Below are positions 40,601 through 51,525 of a stretch of 64,000 bases of DNA, piece after piece; position 1 is the first letter of the stretch; each line of letters starts with the position of its first letter. Where the stretch lies: NCBI GenBank assembly GCA_963971305.1, contig OZ020313.1, positions 19,789,260 through 19,853,259 on the forward strand, read 5' to 3'. The position numbers were made by a program, and so were the translations under genes. Source of the stretch: Arcuatula senhousia (Eukaryota; Mollusca; Bivalvia; Mytilida; Mytilidae). The notes under the pieces are model-generated. The model was not told the origin of the DNA. It saw only the letters and a program-made list of their open reading frames with translations, and did no database searches.

Positions 40601-43600
40601 GATAATAAGTACAAATATATTTTGAACATATTAACAAATTTGAAAAAAAAAAGATGCTAAAGATACTTTACATTAAACAAGAATTTTTTCGATATCAAAA
40701 AACCTATATCAACATTAAAAGCCTTAAGCTAAAAAAAATCAGAGTATTTTCCTTTAAAGACAATGCTGTCATTTTAATAAATCCTGCTCAGAAAACTTGA
40801 AGTATTGAAAGTACTCTAGAAGTATAAAATCTTGAAAATATTACAAAATTACAGAAAACTATTAACCTGGCATTAAAGATTTAAATCTTGTTGCAGAAAA
40901 CCAATGTATTCAATGATAATAATTTTGAAATATCAAAGTATAGTCTTATAAACAGTCTGACATTACAGGAATCTTTTTACAGTACTATAGTACTGAGGAT
41001 TTTGTTCTATTATTTTTAAGGGCTATTCCAGAAATAAATGTATGGGGGGTCAGAAAGCACTTTTTTTAATATCCACCATGCATAAAAAAAAATTGTTTTT
41101 CCCTTTTATGTTGCATTTGAGAAAAATCTAAAAATACCACCACCCATACAATATTTTATTATAGTGCCTTCCAACACCACCCCCCCCCCCATACAATTAA
41201 TTCTGGAATAGCCCTAAGACAGACTGAAGTGATAGTTGATTTTTCATGGTTTTTTTTTCAACTTATTCTTGTATTTAAAAGGCTTCAAAAGACAAATAAA
41301 GGACATATAATATATTGAACCTTAAAAGAACCACCAAACAAGCCTTAACCCATCAAAATATAAGCATATTGCAAAAAAATATGAGATAAATATTTAGGCT
41401 TCATAGCATAATTATTGAAGACTGTGCATAATATATTGGAACACACAATACAATTTGTGCTATAAAAAGATTTCGCAAAGTATGACACGGGAGAAAAATG
41501 ATTTTTTTTTCTCTCCACAGTTCCTCATGAGAAACAAAACAAAACAGTTATAAACGTAGAGCTGATATAAGCAATTGTGTAAATAATAATGTCAAAGTTT
41601 GAAAGGGAAGGGAAAACGGGCATTAAAACATGTGATACAATATTGGCTTTCCCAACTTCAGGAAGTTAAAAAAAAAATTTACAAAGAAGAAAGAACATGT
41701 TAAAGATATGACGATTTCTTTAGATGTACTTTTCTAATTGAATAAAGGTATTTTATCTAAGTAATGAAACATGTATGTAAATGGTGAATGAACATGTTCA
41801 CATGATGAATCAAAGAATATTGATTTATTTATCATTTTCATAATATCACAGTTGTTTCCCTTCATACAAATATATATGGAAGACTGATCATTTTATTCAT
41901 TCTTTCACCTGTAACAAAACTTATCATAAAGCCATTGATCACAAGTTTTTACACCTGTTTCATTTGGGAACACAAAACCATGCAACCAATATCTTAACAA
42001 TGCAACCAAAACCATTTTTCCTGTTTTTGTTGAAATCAGAATTACCTGCAATTGAAAATCGGAAGCAAAAGAAATATTGGTTGCCAATATGTGCTTGTGA
42101 TACACTTCAGCTTAAATGGACAAGCAGAAATATATACAGTATGTAACTTGCATTTACAAAAGAGATATGGTAATGAAATGCAAGACTTTGGTGGTATGTA
42201 ATTTTTAATACAAGTTAAAAATGAATTAAATGAAAAACGCTAAAAAAATAATCCAAACACATTTGTTTCACCAACTTTAATTCTTACAGTGAAGCATTAA
42301 AAAATCTTTAAATGAAGCCATACATGTACAACTTTAAGGAATACAAAGCTAGAAAATTTTCAAATAAAAACAAACTGAAAATACACAACTCAAGACTTAT
42401 ATTCAAATATTTCTGCTTGTCCATGTAAACTGAGCAATCATAGGTCCATGCAATGTGTAATTGAAAATGAGGTCCACTCACGATTTCCTTCCTGGTCTGC
42501 CCATTCTATCTCGCCTAAGACTACACGATATATATATGTGGTTAAAATACAATATGAAATGAACTAAAGCTCTGAAGCATTCTCTGTTACAGAGCTATTA
42601 CAGCTATATTCTAAACCAGAGATTTTTAGTTTCTTTACAAGTTACTAGCTATTTTTTTTTACAAGTTACTACCTAGTTTTCTTTACAAGTTACTAGCTAG
42701 TTTTCCTTACTTTTGTAACAAGTGTTCAATTTATGATTCAGAAGGATGTTGGTTGACAGAATTGTAATTTGGGTGCAATTGACTATGGCTATTATTTTTT
42801 GGACTACATGCATGTTATCTGCGTTTATCTTACAGAGTATAAATAAAAAAAAACAATTTTGCAATTTTTTTTCTCTTTTCGAAATTTAAATACATTTTGA
42901 TAGTGCTGAAGGTACAATAGGGACCTTTGAATCTTGAATCTGATGAAAACCAAATATTTAGACAATTTGTAAAACTAAAGTTTCTTTATAAAAAATTTAC
43001 TTGGGCCTGGTTACATGAAACATCTCAAATTTGAGGATTTCCTCAACTCCAATTTTCTCTTAAGAATTCCAATATGAACATGAGAAAATTCTCAAATTTA
43101 AGGAAAAACTCATAGTTAAGATGTTTTATGAAACCCGGCTGGCTCCATTTTTTTTTTTATTTGAGTGGGTGAAAGGAATGATACATATTTTTATTTCCTG
43201 GATTTTGAAATGAAGTAGGACTCACTCTCTGATTTAGAAAACTACAACTATTCTAATGGTGTAGCTATAATGCATTCCACTATCTATAATAAGTTGAATG
43301 AAAATCGTGAATTTTAATTTTATGCATATTAGTACATAACAACACATAAGGCATTGGATACAAATACATCCATGCTTAAATTGATCAAAGTTTAGATATT
43401 TTATCATAATCAATTATCATTATTCTTTTTTACTATATTTTTAATGAGCAAGCAAAGAAAATGCTTTTTGGCATGTATTTAATTTACTAGCTAAACAATA
43501 AATGAGCTTGAGTATTTGAGTAAATAAACATATTTAGAATATGGATATGCACAGTCGCACAACAGAAATTAAAATTTAATCTACATATATAAATTCAACT

Positions 43601-46600
43601 TATTTGAGAACACTACATAAATTTTGTATATTTAATAGTTCAAATCATATCCCTTTTGAAGTTTAATGTAACTTCTTTGAAAATATTTATTCAGGATAAT
43701 CAAGTATTGATTTTCAGGCAAAATTCATTAAATATTCATTGATTTTATCAAGCCAATATAAGGATAAAGTTCTTTACATGGATCAAAGTATCTATTTACA
43801 GATCAATAATAATTTTTTCATTTAACATGTTTCACATGAAAGGAATGACTTTTTTTGAAGTTGATAACAAGTCTTTAAATAGAACATTTTAAAAGTTTAA
43901 TGTTGTATTGTCAATTATGACTAAAGGCTGCCATTTACTTCAAAGTTGTAGCCATGTTCCTTCAAATATGTTGAAAAAGAAATAGGCTTTTTTCAATTAT
44001 TTTTCATCTAACGTTTTTGACATGAAAGGAATGACATTTTATAAAGTTAATAAAAAGTTTTTAAAAAGAACATTTTTTAAAGTGTAGCGATGTATTGTCA
44101 GTTTTGACTAAACAATGCAATTTACTTAAAAATTTTAGCCATTTGTTGAAAAAGATATAGACTTTTTCAATCTGAACTCAAAATTAAGAATTTTTAATTA
44201 CATTTTTAATTAAATGTATGATTAAAAGAAAACAGCCAAAGCAAATGTTTGTTTAGTATATTATAACGATATAATATGTGTTGATTTAAAATGTTAAGCT
44301 TATAAAAAGTAGATTGGAATAGACAAAATTTACACTACATGAAAGATTAATGCTTTAAAAAAGCATAAAAAACATGCAATTTACAATAGTGCATACATGT
44401 ATATTAAATTGATCAATAAGCTAGATACGAAAGGATTCATGTCAAATGTCTTAAAAAAATGGACCAATAAAAGTAAAATAATCATTAAAACTCTACATTT
44501 TAATTAAATACATGTAAATGGAGATTTCACTCGTTAAAATTTCAAATCTACATCTTTACTGAACGGAGAAGCCCTGTAAAATATCTCCCTTTGCAATACA
44601 AATTTCACCTATCATGCCTCTTTTAAATACTATTTTCTGTTTCTACAATCTAGAGTCTAATACTGCCATTATATCTAAGGCTAGTATGTATTAAGTCTAG
44701 CAGTTATATTTTGGTTTATTACACTTCACAATAAAATGAAGACCCTTAAACCATGTAAACTGATGCTTAGGAAAATAAAGTTACTCTTTAACAAATGGTC
44801 GATGTCAAAGAAAACATTATACAAACGAAAGAAAAACACATGTTTCAATGTGAAAAAAATGCTGTGTAATGGCATTGACGAGGTGTATGTGAAAATATTC
44901 AATGGTTTATCTTTTTGAGAGCTAAACAAATACTTTTCATTACAGGCCTTTAAGCGTTTTCTGATTTTTTTTTTATATCTTGTCAAAAACATGTATAAAT
45001 GTTTAAACTAATGATTGATTTAAACTTCTAACACCATTTTGTTGTGATGTGTTCTTGCTTATTTCTAAAAATAGTAATACACTATAAATATAATACCTGC
45101 AGCTGTTGGGGGGAGATCAGCAATCTGGCCGTCTACATTCTGTAGTTTGTTATCATAAAATGCTCGTAATTTGAGCATATCTTGTTGCAGTTTGTTTTTA
45201 GAGACTTTTTCATTCTCAAATTCACTTTTCATGTCTTCAAGTCTTTGGTCATATTCCTAAAATGTAAAAGTAGTTAAAGTTTTAATGGATTTTTTAAAAT
45301 CTTAAGAGTAGAAAGAATGAATTATTTTTATGTTAAACCTGCTTACAGAACAAATTCAAAACTCCTCATTTATAGCAAATGTGTCCTATAAAGATTTTTT
45401 GCAAGTCATGAAATTATAACTTAAAAGGACATAGCTACTACACACTATTTTTTTCTGAATCCTCTTTCTTCTCTTACAATATTTTTTTTTCTCTTTTCTT
45501 CTATGCTACATCAATATTTCTCCTCTTCTCGTCAACTTACCTCTCTAATTCTCCTCTTTTCCTCCTCCAACTCCTCTCTGGACAAGCCTGATGTGCTAGA
45601 AGATCTCCTGCCGGAACCTTCATAAAATATGTACAAAAACAACAACATTTTTGTAATAAAGTATTCTTTGGAAAAGATTGCTTGTTTGACAAATGCCAAA
45701 TTGTCCTTTAATTTTCTATACATGTACATGAAAAATCTGTTCTACACAAATTTTACTTTGGTGTGTATTTATATGTACCATAAAGTACACATACACATGA
45801 AGTATAACATTCTACTCATATATATCATGAAAATAAACACAAAGAATTAGAATATATAAGTTTTAATGGAATCATAATGCTGACCCTAAAACAAATTCAG
45901 GAAATGGTCTTTCGTTCATAATTTTGGGATTGGTATTGAATCTTATGTATCATCTGTGGTCATGATGAGGCCTGCTGGCTGTTTTTTATTGTGATTTTTT
46001 AGAGTTTCCATTTCTTTGTGTTGGTTGTGTTGTACAAACTTATTTCACATCTCATTATCTTCTATAGCCATGATATTGTAATATTATTGTTGCACTTTTT
46101 GCATTTTTTTGTGTGTGTATTTTGTTTATAACTTATATACCTCCTCCATCTGAAGAACCATCAAGTTGTACAGGTATCTTTCCAGCCAACATAGCCTTGA
46201 GCTTATCAATCTCCTCTTGGTACTGTCTCAACAATGCATCCTTAGGATCTTCATTAATCTTAGGCTTGTTCTTAATATTCTTTGCACGATTGGCATATCT
46301 AAGCGTACTCAGAGTCTCGTCGTAATTGTTGTCGGCAGGTGACAGACAAGCTATCATCAATGTTTTTGTGTTTCCTCCGAGGGAATCTTGTAACAATCGA
46401 GTAAGTTTGGAATCTCTGTAAGGTATATGTTTTGATTTTCCATCGACCAATGCACTAATGACGTTACCCAGGGCAGAAAGAGACAAGTTGATTTTAGTGG
46501 CCTCCTTTAACCTGTCACCAGTGGCACCTGAAAGATACAAGTAAATATTCTGTTTGTATCAATGAAGAAAACCATCAAAAATCCAAAATTCAACTAAGCC

Positions 46601-49600
46601 AAATATTTCTATAAGGTATTTTCGGCAGTGAATCCAGAAATTTTGTTTAAGTTGGGACCCTTTTTGCAAATGTCTAAGAAATCAATCTTAAAGTTTTTCC
46701 TGTTTAACTTGCTGATTGTTTTAGAGTTAACAACTCTGTAATATACATGTATTAGGAGCACCTGATTTCATTTCACCTTTGCTGATTATGGTTTGGTTGT
46801 TATGTGCATTTTTGTTTCTATTGTGGTTTGTTTTGTTATGGCGATTTATGTCTATCTATTTCATCTTTGTCTCTTTGGATTATTAATATTTAATTGCATC
46901 TTTGGTACACCTTTTCTTCGTGCAAATAGAAGGAATTATAATAATTGAAACTACATGAGGCTTTACTCTTATCTGATTCTAATTTAGGGCTATTCCATTA
47001 AAAAGTAGGTACCAGGGTAGGAAGGCAGGAAATAAAATTCCTGTAGGTTCTTGTTGTTTGTGTTATTTTGGGGCGATTTTTATTATTTATTCCCCTTGGT
47101 TGTGGGGGTATTAGAAAATTGCCTTCCTACCCTGGTACCTACTTTTTAATGGAATAGCCCTTACCTGTTTTAGTCTGTCTTTCACTACCAGCCAAATCTA
47201 CCAGGTTGAGTTTTCCAGCTCTGATGTGGTCTTCTCCCGACTCATCAGGCTGACTCATTTCTAGATTGACAGTAAATATAGAGTGACTCCTGGATGAGTC
47301 TGCGTTCATCAGAGTTGCCCCGGTAGACCTGTTCCTCCACCCTCTATCCATGATCTTCTCACAGTCTGATACATTGTGTACTGGGTGCATGGTTAAGCCT
47401 AAAAACAAATCCAAATATTGAAATATTCAGACAGATTTCTGTGGAAAATTGTTATAAAGAGTTGTATAATTGTATAATCTATAAGCTAAGAATAATTGCT
47501 GTGCAAATATTTTTTTTTTAATTTACCATTTCAAACCAATTTCTATTTATCATTACTTTTTCTTTTATCTGTTTCTATTTTCCTTTGAACTTAGTATTTT
47601 ATACCCTGTGGGCTTAAACATTTATTGAATGAGAGGAAATATATAGACTTAGTCCTGTCTTCCCAACTTTTCATGTTTTTTTTAAAATTAAATCAAGCAT
47701 TACATTAGGAACCTTTTCTTTTTCTTAACTTTTCTTTTTTGTATTGAAAGGTTATTCTACACTTTAATTTCTACTTTTATAATGACCAACTTGACTTATG
47801 AAATGACCCTACCATTGACATAGACTCCCTTCTCAGGATGCTCATGTAAGTCAAGTTTAGCCTTGACATCTTTACTGAGTAAATCTCTGATCTCCTCATT
47901 GTATATCTCACAATAGGATGCATGCAACAAAAACTTGGTTCCTTCTGTTACTGATACTGTTTCAAAAATATGGTCAAAGGCTCTGTAAGGCAAAAATAAA
48001 GGGTTAATGCATTTTAAGCAGCTCAAACAGACAATACTATTTGGTTATACTGTAATATTATAGTGGTTATAACAATCAAATTATCTTTTCTTTTTAAAGG
48101 ACTAAATTTGCCAATATTCACTTAAGTCACATAATACCAAACTGATTTGTCCCAGACATTTCTTTCGGAAATTGACAAATATGTACTGGTACTTTTGTAA
48201 GAAATATAACAAATAAAACTAGATATATGAGCAGTTGACTGAGGATACAACTTGCTTCCTTTTAGAATCTATAAACTTTTATGCCAAATGCAAAATTAGG
48301 TATCTGAGAACTGAGACCAGTTTGCAATAATATCACACATGGAAAACAAACAGTAAATTTGAAGGTTTCGTCATAGTCTATAAAATGTGGATATGAAATT
48401 CTCATAATATTCTTTATTCTTATCATGCTTATGCAAATGAATTAAGGAGGCTCGCAGGTCTAAATTTGCGCATCTTTTTCGCAAAGCTGTATTGTATTGG
48501 TAAAGCCATCCAATGTCTGTAGCATCGTCACTTATTTCATTAAACAACACATCTTCTGTGCAAATTTGTAGAAATTCTTATGTTCAGTTCTTTCTGTATG
48601 TCGTGTTTTACATTGAAATCCTCATTTTCTTTATATTTTGTGTGAAAAATTGCCAAAAATCTAACAGTTTTTTCACTTTTATTTTTTCATTTGCATGGTG
48701 ACCCCCCTTTTTTATTGATTCAATAAGAATAATGCATTAAAACAAGTATTCTGTGCAAATTTGAAGAAATTCTGTTGTTAAGATTTTTTTCTATGTCATT
48801 TTTAAGCTTTAAATTATCATTTTCCAAAATAATCTACATAAAATAGATGGGAAATAGCCTATTTTGAGAACCTTAATAGCGGTCTTAAATGCACAGTGAC
48901 CCCCATTTTTTATTGCATATTTTTTATCCATACACAAAGGACTATAAGTGTGCCAAATTACAGAAAAATCTATAATTTCAAATTTAGACCCTCAAGTCCC
49001 CTTAACTGAACAGGAAAACCTCTTACATAGAACATGTAATAGAGAATCTGTCAGCTACATCTTACCTTGGAATGACCCCTCTTTGTGTGGCTGGGTTAAT
49101 TATGCCCTGCATGGTAAACGATTTACCACACCCAGTTTGACCATAGGCAAAAATTGTTCCATTGTACCCTTCACACACACCCTAAAAGTAACAAATCAAA
49201 ATCCATGAAAATATACACATCTTCTGAAAGTAATGATACACTATTCATTTAATTGAAACTTATTTACATGTATTTATCCTGGATTGCCAAACAAGCTTAT
49301 ACTTCTGTAAATCGCTCTCCAGCTTGCATTTTGCAAGTTTGGCCCATTGAGTCTACTCTTACCAAAATCCACAAAAGGGATTTAAAAATACACAGGGTAT
49401 TGCTCTCCCCATACAAAGGACAACTTTTTTTGTCACTTCTCAAGGACTTGCATCGTTTCTTCAGACCAGTGTTTATTTGAGAGATTTCTTTGTCAAAAGT
49501 AGCTTTGAGTACAGTCTTGTCATAAAAAAGAATTCCACAGAAACATGTACTTACATATGCAACAGACAAAAAACCGTCAGTTTGTTCTTGCTTTATAAGT

Positions 49601-50257
49601 GTTTTCAAAACTTATTTTGTGTCATGAATACATTAGCAATATTATTGTTTCATTGTGATATATTTTATACATGTACAACACAAATTCAGATTGTTAAATG
49701 TTATGCATTTAAAAGTTGCAACAGTTTAAGGTTCTAACTTTTTTTATATCTGTCTCTTGAAATGTATTCTAAGGCATCCATGATTATTTTGAACTTGTAT
49801 CTATTACATGAAAGCCAAATCAGTAATCTGGTAATCCTACCAGACATGGCAAAATTGATTAACAAACTGTCTGACCGAATGGTCATTTTTTTGGCTTAAA
49901 AATTCTCTCTTTATGTTCAACAAAAATTTTCCAAATTTTCTGTCTGACCGAATTAAATTTTGTCTGACATTTGGTTGGGTTAGACAGATTTTGCCTTGTC
50001 TGTCCTACTAATGACTAACATACCTCAACTAAAGGATAGGCAATCTCATTGTAAATATTCTCTGTAGTTGAATCTGTAAAGTACGACCCATCAAATGTGA
50101 ACATTTTTGGCGGTGCTTTAGGGTCTCCAGGGTTCTTGATAGTACACTGTCCCCTTTTGGATTCCATGGATAAACACGGTTTGCATTTCAAATTCTTTTC
50201 TCTTTCGTTCATTGGACGACATCTCACAATGACCTTAACTGTTTCACCTTCACTCAT
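22699..50257 (-). CDS. KIF17: Kinesin-2 homodimeric motor KIF17 / OSM-3 orthologue, complete
   Basis: Coding exons in transcript order: 50257-50024, 49181-49066, 47982-47813, 47398-47165, 46527-46141, 45617-45541, 45256-45097, 35950-35573, 34879-34845, 32659-32496, 32095-31980, 30630-30524, 30132-29871, 28473-28441, 28376-28362, 24933-24821, 23572-23482, 22925-22699. All are GT-AG and all phases agree; the total is 2919 nt (972 residues plus stop; human KIF17 is about 1030). The N-terminal motor (about 1-335) shows the P-loop GQTGCGKS (92-99), switch I NADSSRSH (205-212), switch II DLAGSE (241-246) and [20 protein letters not shown]. Coiled-coil segments follow. The tail has [27 protein letters not shown] and a basic C-terminus (GKRGKKKRN), all recognisable KIF17 landmarks. 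KIF17/OSM-3 is a plus-end motor of intraflagellar transport and dendritic cargo transport. The ATG at 50255-50257 is preceded by a ttctag acceptor, so a 5' UTR exon exists upstream. Confidence 0.95.
23300..23350 (+). repeat. Fragment of the dispersed repeat ending in a GCCCCATTGG block
   Basis: The short block GAATGCCCCATTGGTACTTG is shared with the repeat at 1298-1460 and 37395-37575. Only the 3' part is visible. Confidence 0.35.
24233..24782. mobile_element. Putative inverted-repeat element in KIF17 intron
   Basis: The left end AAAGGAGTAGGGGCCATAA and the right end (complement of AAAAGAAGTAGGTGCGATAA) are imperfect inverted repeats of about 40 bp that include GCCTAAATTT. The right end stops about 40 bp from exon 16 (24821-24933). 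No ORF. Confidence 0.4.
26250..28242 (+). mobile_element. Hairpin-ended tandem-repeat element, copy A4 (with nested element)
   Basis: The 5' hairpin block starts near 26251 with GAGGCCCCCAGGAGCC. Two units are followed by a nested second element (26551-27529), then further units, the 3' unique part, a GACGACGACGG tract and a hairpin ending GCCAGGTGAGCT. It lies within KIF17 intron 15 on the strand opposite to the gene. Confidence 0.75.
26551..27529 (+). mobile_element. Nested hairpin-ended tandem element, copy B2
   Basis: It has four to five tandem units of about 180-195 bp containing CAGAGTCACTGGAGCG and ATCAGATGCCTAGCTA. The terminal inverted repeat is GTCTCGCCT...AGGCGAGAC around CTGCGACTATTCGTCGCAG. 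It splits a unit of A4; the host resumes with AAAAACATCATTTTAGGGG. Confidence 0.75.
28362..28473 (-). other. KIF17: Two KIF17 micro-exons (33 nt and 15 nt)
   Basis: Exon 14 (28473-28441) codes [10 protein letters not shown] and exon 15 (28376-28362) codes MPDQ. Both are multiples of three with phase 1 at each side, so either can be skipped without a frame change. They lie in the tail between the conserved RRDCNY region and EDDRYR. Exon 15 has acceptor ttcag and donor gttaac, the latter weak. Confidence 0.7.
31030..31890 (+). repeat. Dispersed repeat family, copy in KIF17 intron
   Basis: It shares several ordered blocks with 7590-7990. It is interrupted by the MITE at 31087-31271, which shows the dispersed repeat is the older insertion. 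Confidence 0.45.
31087..31271. mobile_element. GGGCTATTCC MITE, copy 1 (Harbinger-like)
   Basis: The terminal inverted repeats GGGCTATTCCAGAA and TTCTGGAATAGCCC are flanked by a perfect TAA duplication (31084-31086 and 31272-31274). It is 185 bp, has no ORF, and carries a G-run at one end and an internal AAAATACCACCAC block. The 3-bp TWA target suggests PIF/Harbinger mobilisation. Confidence 0.8.
32789..33812. mobile_element. hAT-like non-autonomous element
   Basis: The ends CAGTGTTCTCCCCAG and CTGGGGAGAACACTG are perfect inverted repeats 1.02 kb apart in KIF17 intron 9. A CAGTGTTCTCCCCAG terminus is typical of hAT elements in invertebrates. No exact 8-bp duplication is seen. Near the right end is a 24-bp repeat (GATAGCGTCTCGGT) in about three copies. 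Confidence 0.6.
34624..34819. mobile_element. GGGCTATTCC MITE, copy 2
   Basis: Flanked by TTA on both sides (34621-34623 and 34820-34822). It contains a long C-run near 34780-34796 and the GGGTGGTGGTATTTTT block in the opposite order to copy 1. It ends 25 bp from KIF17 exon 9 (34845-34879). Confidence 0.8.
35573..35950 (-). CDS. KIF17: KIF17 exon 8 with three 17-residue tandem repeats
   Basis: This exon codes residues about 460-586. After a Gln/Gly-rich start it holds three consecutive 17-residue units at about 501-551: [34 protein letters not shown] and [18 protein letters not shown] partial degenerate unit (PSPDGTTTV) precedes them. Frame and phase (1 in, 1 out) fit exons 7 and 9. Nothing like it is known to me in vertebrate KIF17, where this stretch is coiled coil and linker. 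The alternating hydrophobic VVxVP pattern suggests a beta-rich repeat rather than a coil. Confidence 0.85.
37395..37575 (+). repeat. Dispersed repeat copy in KIF17 intron 7
   Basis: Same family as 1298-1460; it runs from TTCAACTTGAGTTCACG to TTGAATGCCCCATTAG. Confidence 0.5.
38336..39850 (+). mobile_element. Hairpin-ended tandem-repeat element, copy A5 (full length)
   Basis: Organisation is the same as A3: 5' hairpin, about seven 158-bp units, unique 3' segment, (GAC)n tract and a perfect 3' hairpin ending in GGTCCAGGTGAGCT. Unit by unit it is almost identical to A3, with small deletions such as one in the first unit, so both moved recently. It sits in KIF17 intron 7, antisense to the gene. 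Confidence 0.85.
40205..41010. other. KIF17: KIF17 intron 7, nothing recognised
   Basis: AT-rich intronic sequence without exons or recognisable repeats. Confidence 0.5.
41020..41214. mobile_element. GGGCTATTCC MITE, copy 3
   Basis: Flanked by TAA on both sides (41017-41019 and 41215-41217), with the same termini and internal blocks as copies 1 and 2. Confidence 0.8.
41220..45090. other. KIF17: KIF17 intron 7, mostly unannotated
   Basis: Long AT-rich intronic sequence. It contains short tandem TTACAAGTTACTA units (about 42620-42712), a foldback with GAAACATCTCAAATTTGAG (about 43010-43140) and a diverged tandem duplication of about 190 bp (43812-44170). No exon was recognised. Confidence 0.5.
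43812..44170 (+). repeat. Diverged tandem duplication of about 190 bp
   Basis: Both halves share ACATGAAAGGAATGAC, then AGAACATTTT, then TGTATTGTCA and GTTGAAAAAGA in order. Two copies only. Confidence 0.6.
46987..47160. mobile_element. GGGCTATTCC MITE, copy 4, abutting a KIF17 splice donor
   Basis: About 41-bp inverted repeats with ends GGGCTATTCCATTAAAAAG and its complement are flanked by TTA duplications (46984-46986 and 47161-47163). Its interior differs from copies 1-3, so it is a subfamily. On the gene strand the exon 4 donor is CAG|GTAAGG: the GTAA portion includes the target duplication, and the following GG is the MITE end. Confidence 0.85.
48446..49001. mobile_element. TTAA-flanked inverted-repeat element in KIF17 intron 2
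   Basis: The ends GGAGGCTCGCAGGTCTAAA and the complement of GGGGACTTGAGGGTCTAAA are flanked by TTAA at 48442-48445 and 49002-49005. Inside, a CTGTGCAAATTTG-containing segment occurs twice. It ends 64 bp from exon 2. No ORF. Confidence 0.6.
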
Positions 50258-50515
50258 TTTGCTAGAAAAAAATCATAAAACTGTTTATTCATTCTAACAT
50301 TCTTTTCTTAAAATTTCATTTGACATGTTTGATGTTGTTTGAAATATGAAAAATTTAAGGTTTAAAGGTTTTCTTAGCATCTTATTCTAATGTCATGAAT
50401 GTAAGATTAACTTCTACCAGTGATGTTTTATTTTCGATTCAGATCACCGTTAAAAATATTTCAGTTTGTTCAAACCCTACCAATGAGCCTTAGGAGTGAG
50501 TTTTCTGAGCAATCA

Positions 50516-50570
50516 AACTTTAGTGGGCATATCTTTTTTTTTTTTTTTTTTGGGGGGGGGGGGGGGGGGA
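50516..50570 (+). repeat. Homopolymer T-run followed by G-run
   Basis: About 20 T residues followed directly by about 18 G residues. It could be a real low-complexity tract, but its exact length may be an assembly artefact. Confidence 0.7.
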
Positions 50571-51111
50571 TTTCTACATATCACTAATGTAAGCATGGTA
50601 AGACCAAGTAATTTGACAGTTACTGCTAACAGGGCCATCCTTGACCTTAAGACCTACAGACACCCATACAGTTGTAATCCCATTCATTTGGAGTATAACA
50701 TTACCTGAGAATTACTTGAACATGGCAGAAATAGAAGATTCATTTTTAGAAGAACTTTGTTGTCATTTTTATTTTAAGATTATATTACACACACTCTTGT
50801 TCAGGATGGTAAAATACTTTTACTAAGGGTTGTTGCAATAAAGCAGTTGCTACTACTGGTTTAAAATGTAGTTTATTCAGAGGTACATGTAGCACATGCA
50901 AAATTTAATTCAAATGTAAATATATTTTTTCGAGCTGATTGGGTCATAGTGAATGACCCCGCTTACGTTTGGAAGGAATTATTAAAACCACTATAATTTT
51001 TTTCTTGTCAATTTCAGCTTGTCTATTACACAGTCTTCGAAATTAAGCTGGACCTACTGGAAATATCCAGTTAAAATTGGTTCAGTCCAGTAAAATTTTG
51101 CATTAAATTAA

Positions 51112-51525
51112 TCATGTCTCCTCCCACTTTAGTGGGGAGACATATTGTTTTTGTCTTGTCCCTCTGGCCGTCACAAAGTTTGTGAGCGCAACTCCTCTGA
51201 AACTTCTGAACAGAATTCAATGAAACTTGGCATATAGGAAGTACACCATATGTTGTTGTGCATGTTACCAGGAAATTTTGTTCCTCAAATTTTTGTGGGA
51301 GTTATGGCCCTTTGAACTTAGGAATTTGCTGAAAATCCTCATTTATCATCTTGTCAGCGCAACTCCTCTGAAACTACTGAACTGAATTCAACGAAACTTG
51401 GTATATAGGAAGTACACCATATGTAGTTGTGCATATGACCAGAAAATTTTGATCCTCAAATTTTTGTGGGAGTAATGGCCCTTTGAACTTAGAACTTTTT
51501 GGGGAAACGGGGGGAGACATCATTT
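51112..51525 (+). mobile_element. Small hairpin-ended tandem element
   Basis: It starts with an inverted repeat (ATGTCTCCTCCCAC ... GGGGAGACAT) and has two units of about 172 bp sharing GCAACTCCTCTGAAAC and GTACACCATATGT. It ends GGGGGAGACATC. The style is the same as elements A and B, but the sequence is different. Confidence 0.6.

Larger units (their letters stand above)
45541..50257 (-). other. KIF17: KIF17 motor domain and neck exons 1-6
   Basis: These exons encode the catalytic head and the conserved neck region ([19 protein letters not shown], then a short coiled coil). The P-loop has Cys96 where most kinesins have Ser or Thr; neighbouring catalytic residues Gly97, Lys98 and Ser99 are kept. 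Exon 4 ends with the CAG|GTAAGG donor, part of which is contributed by a MITE (see 46987-47160). Confidence 0.9.

Noticed and set aside
50496..50708. 70-codon frame with a Phe/Gly run
   Set aside because: It arises from the T-run and G-run; no coding evidence.
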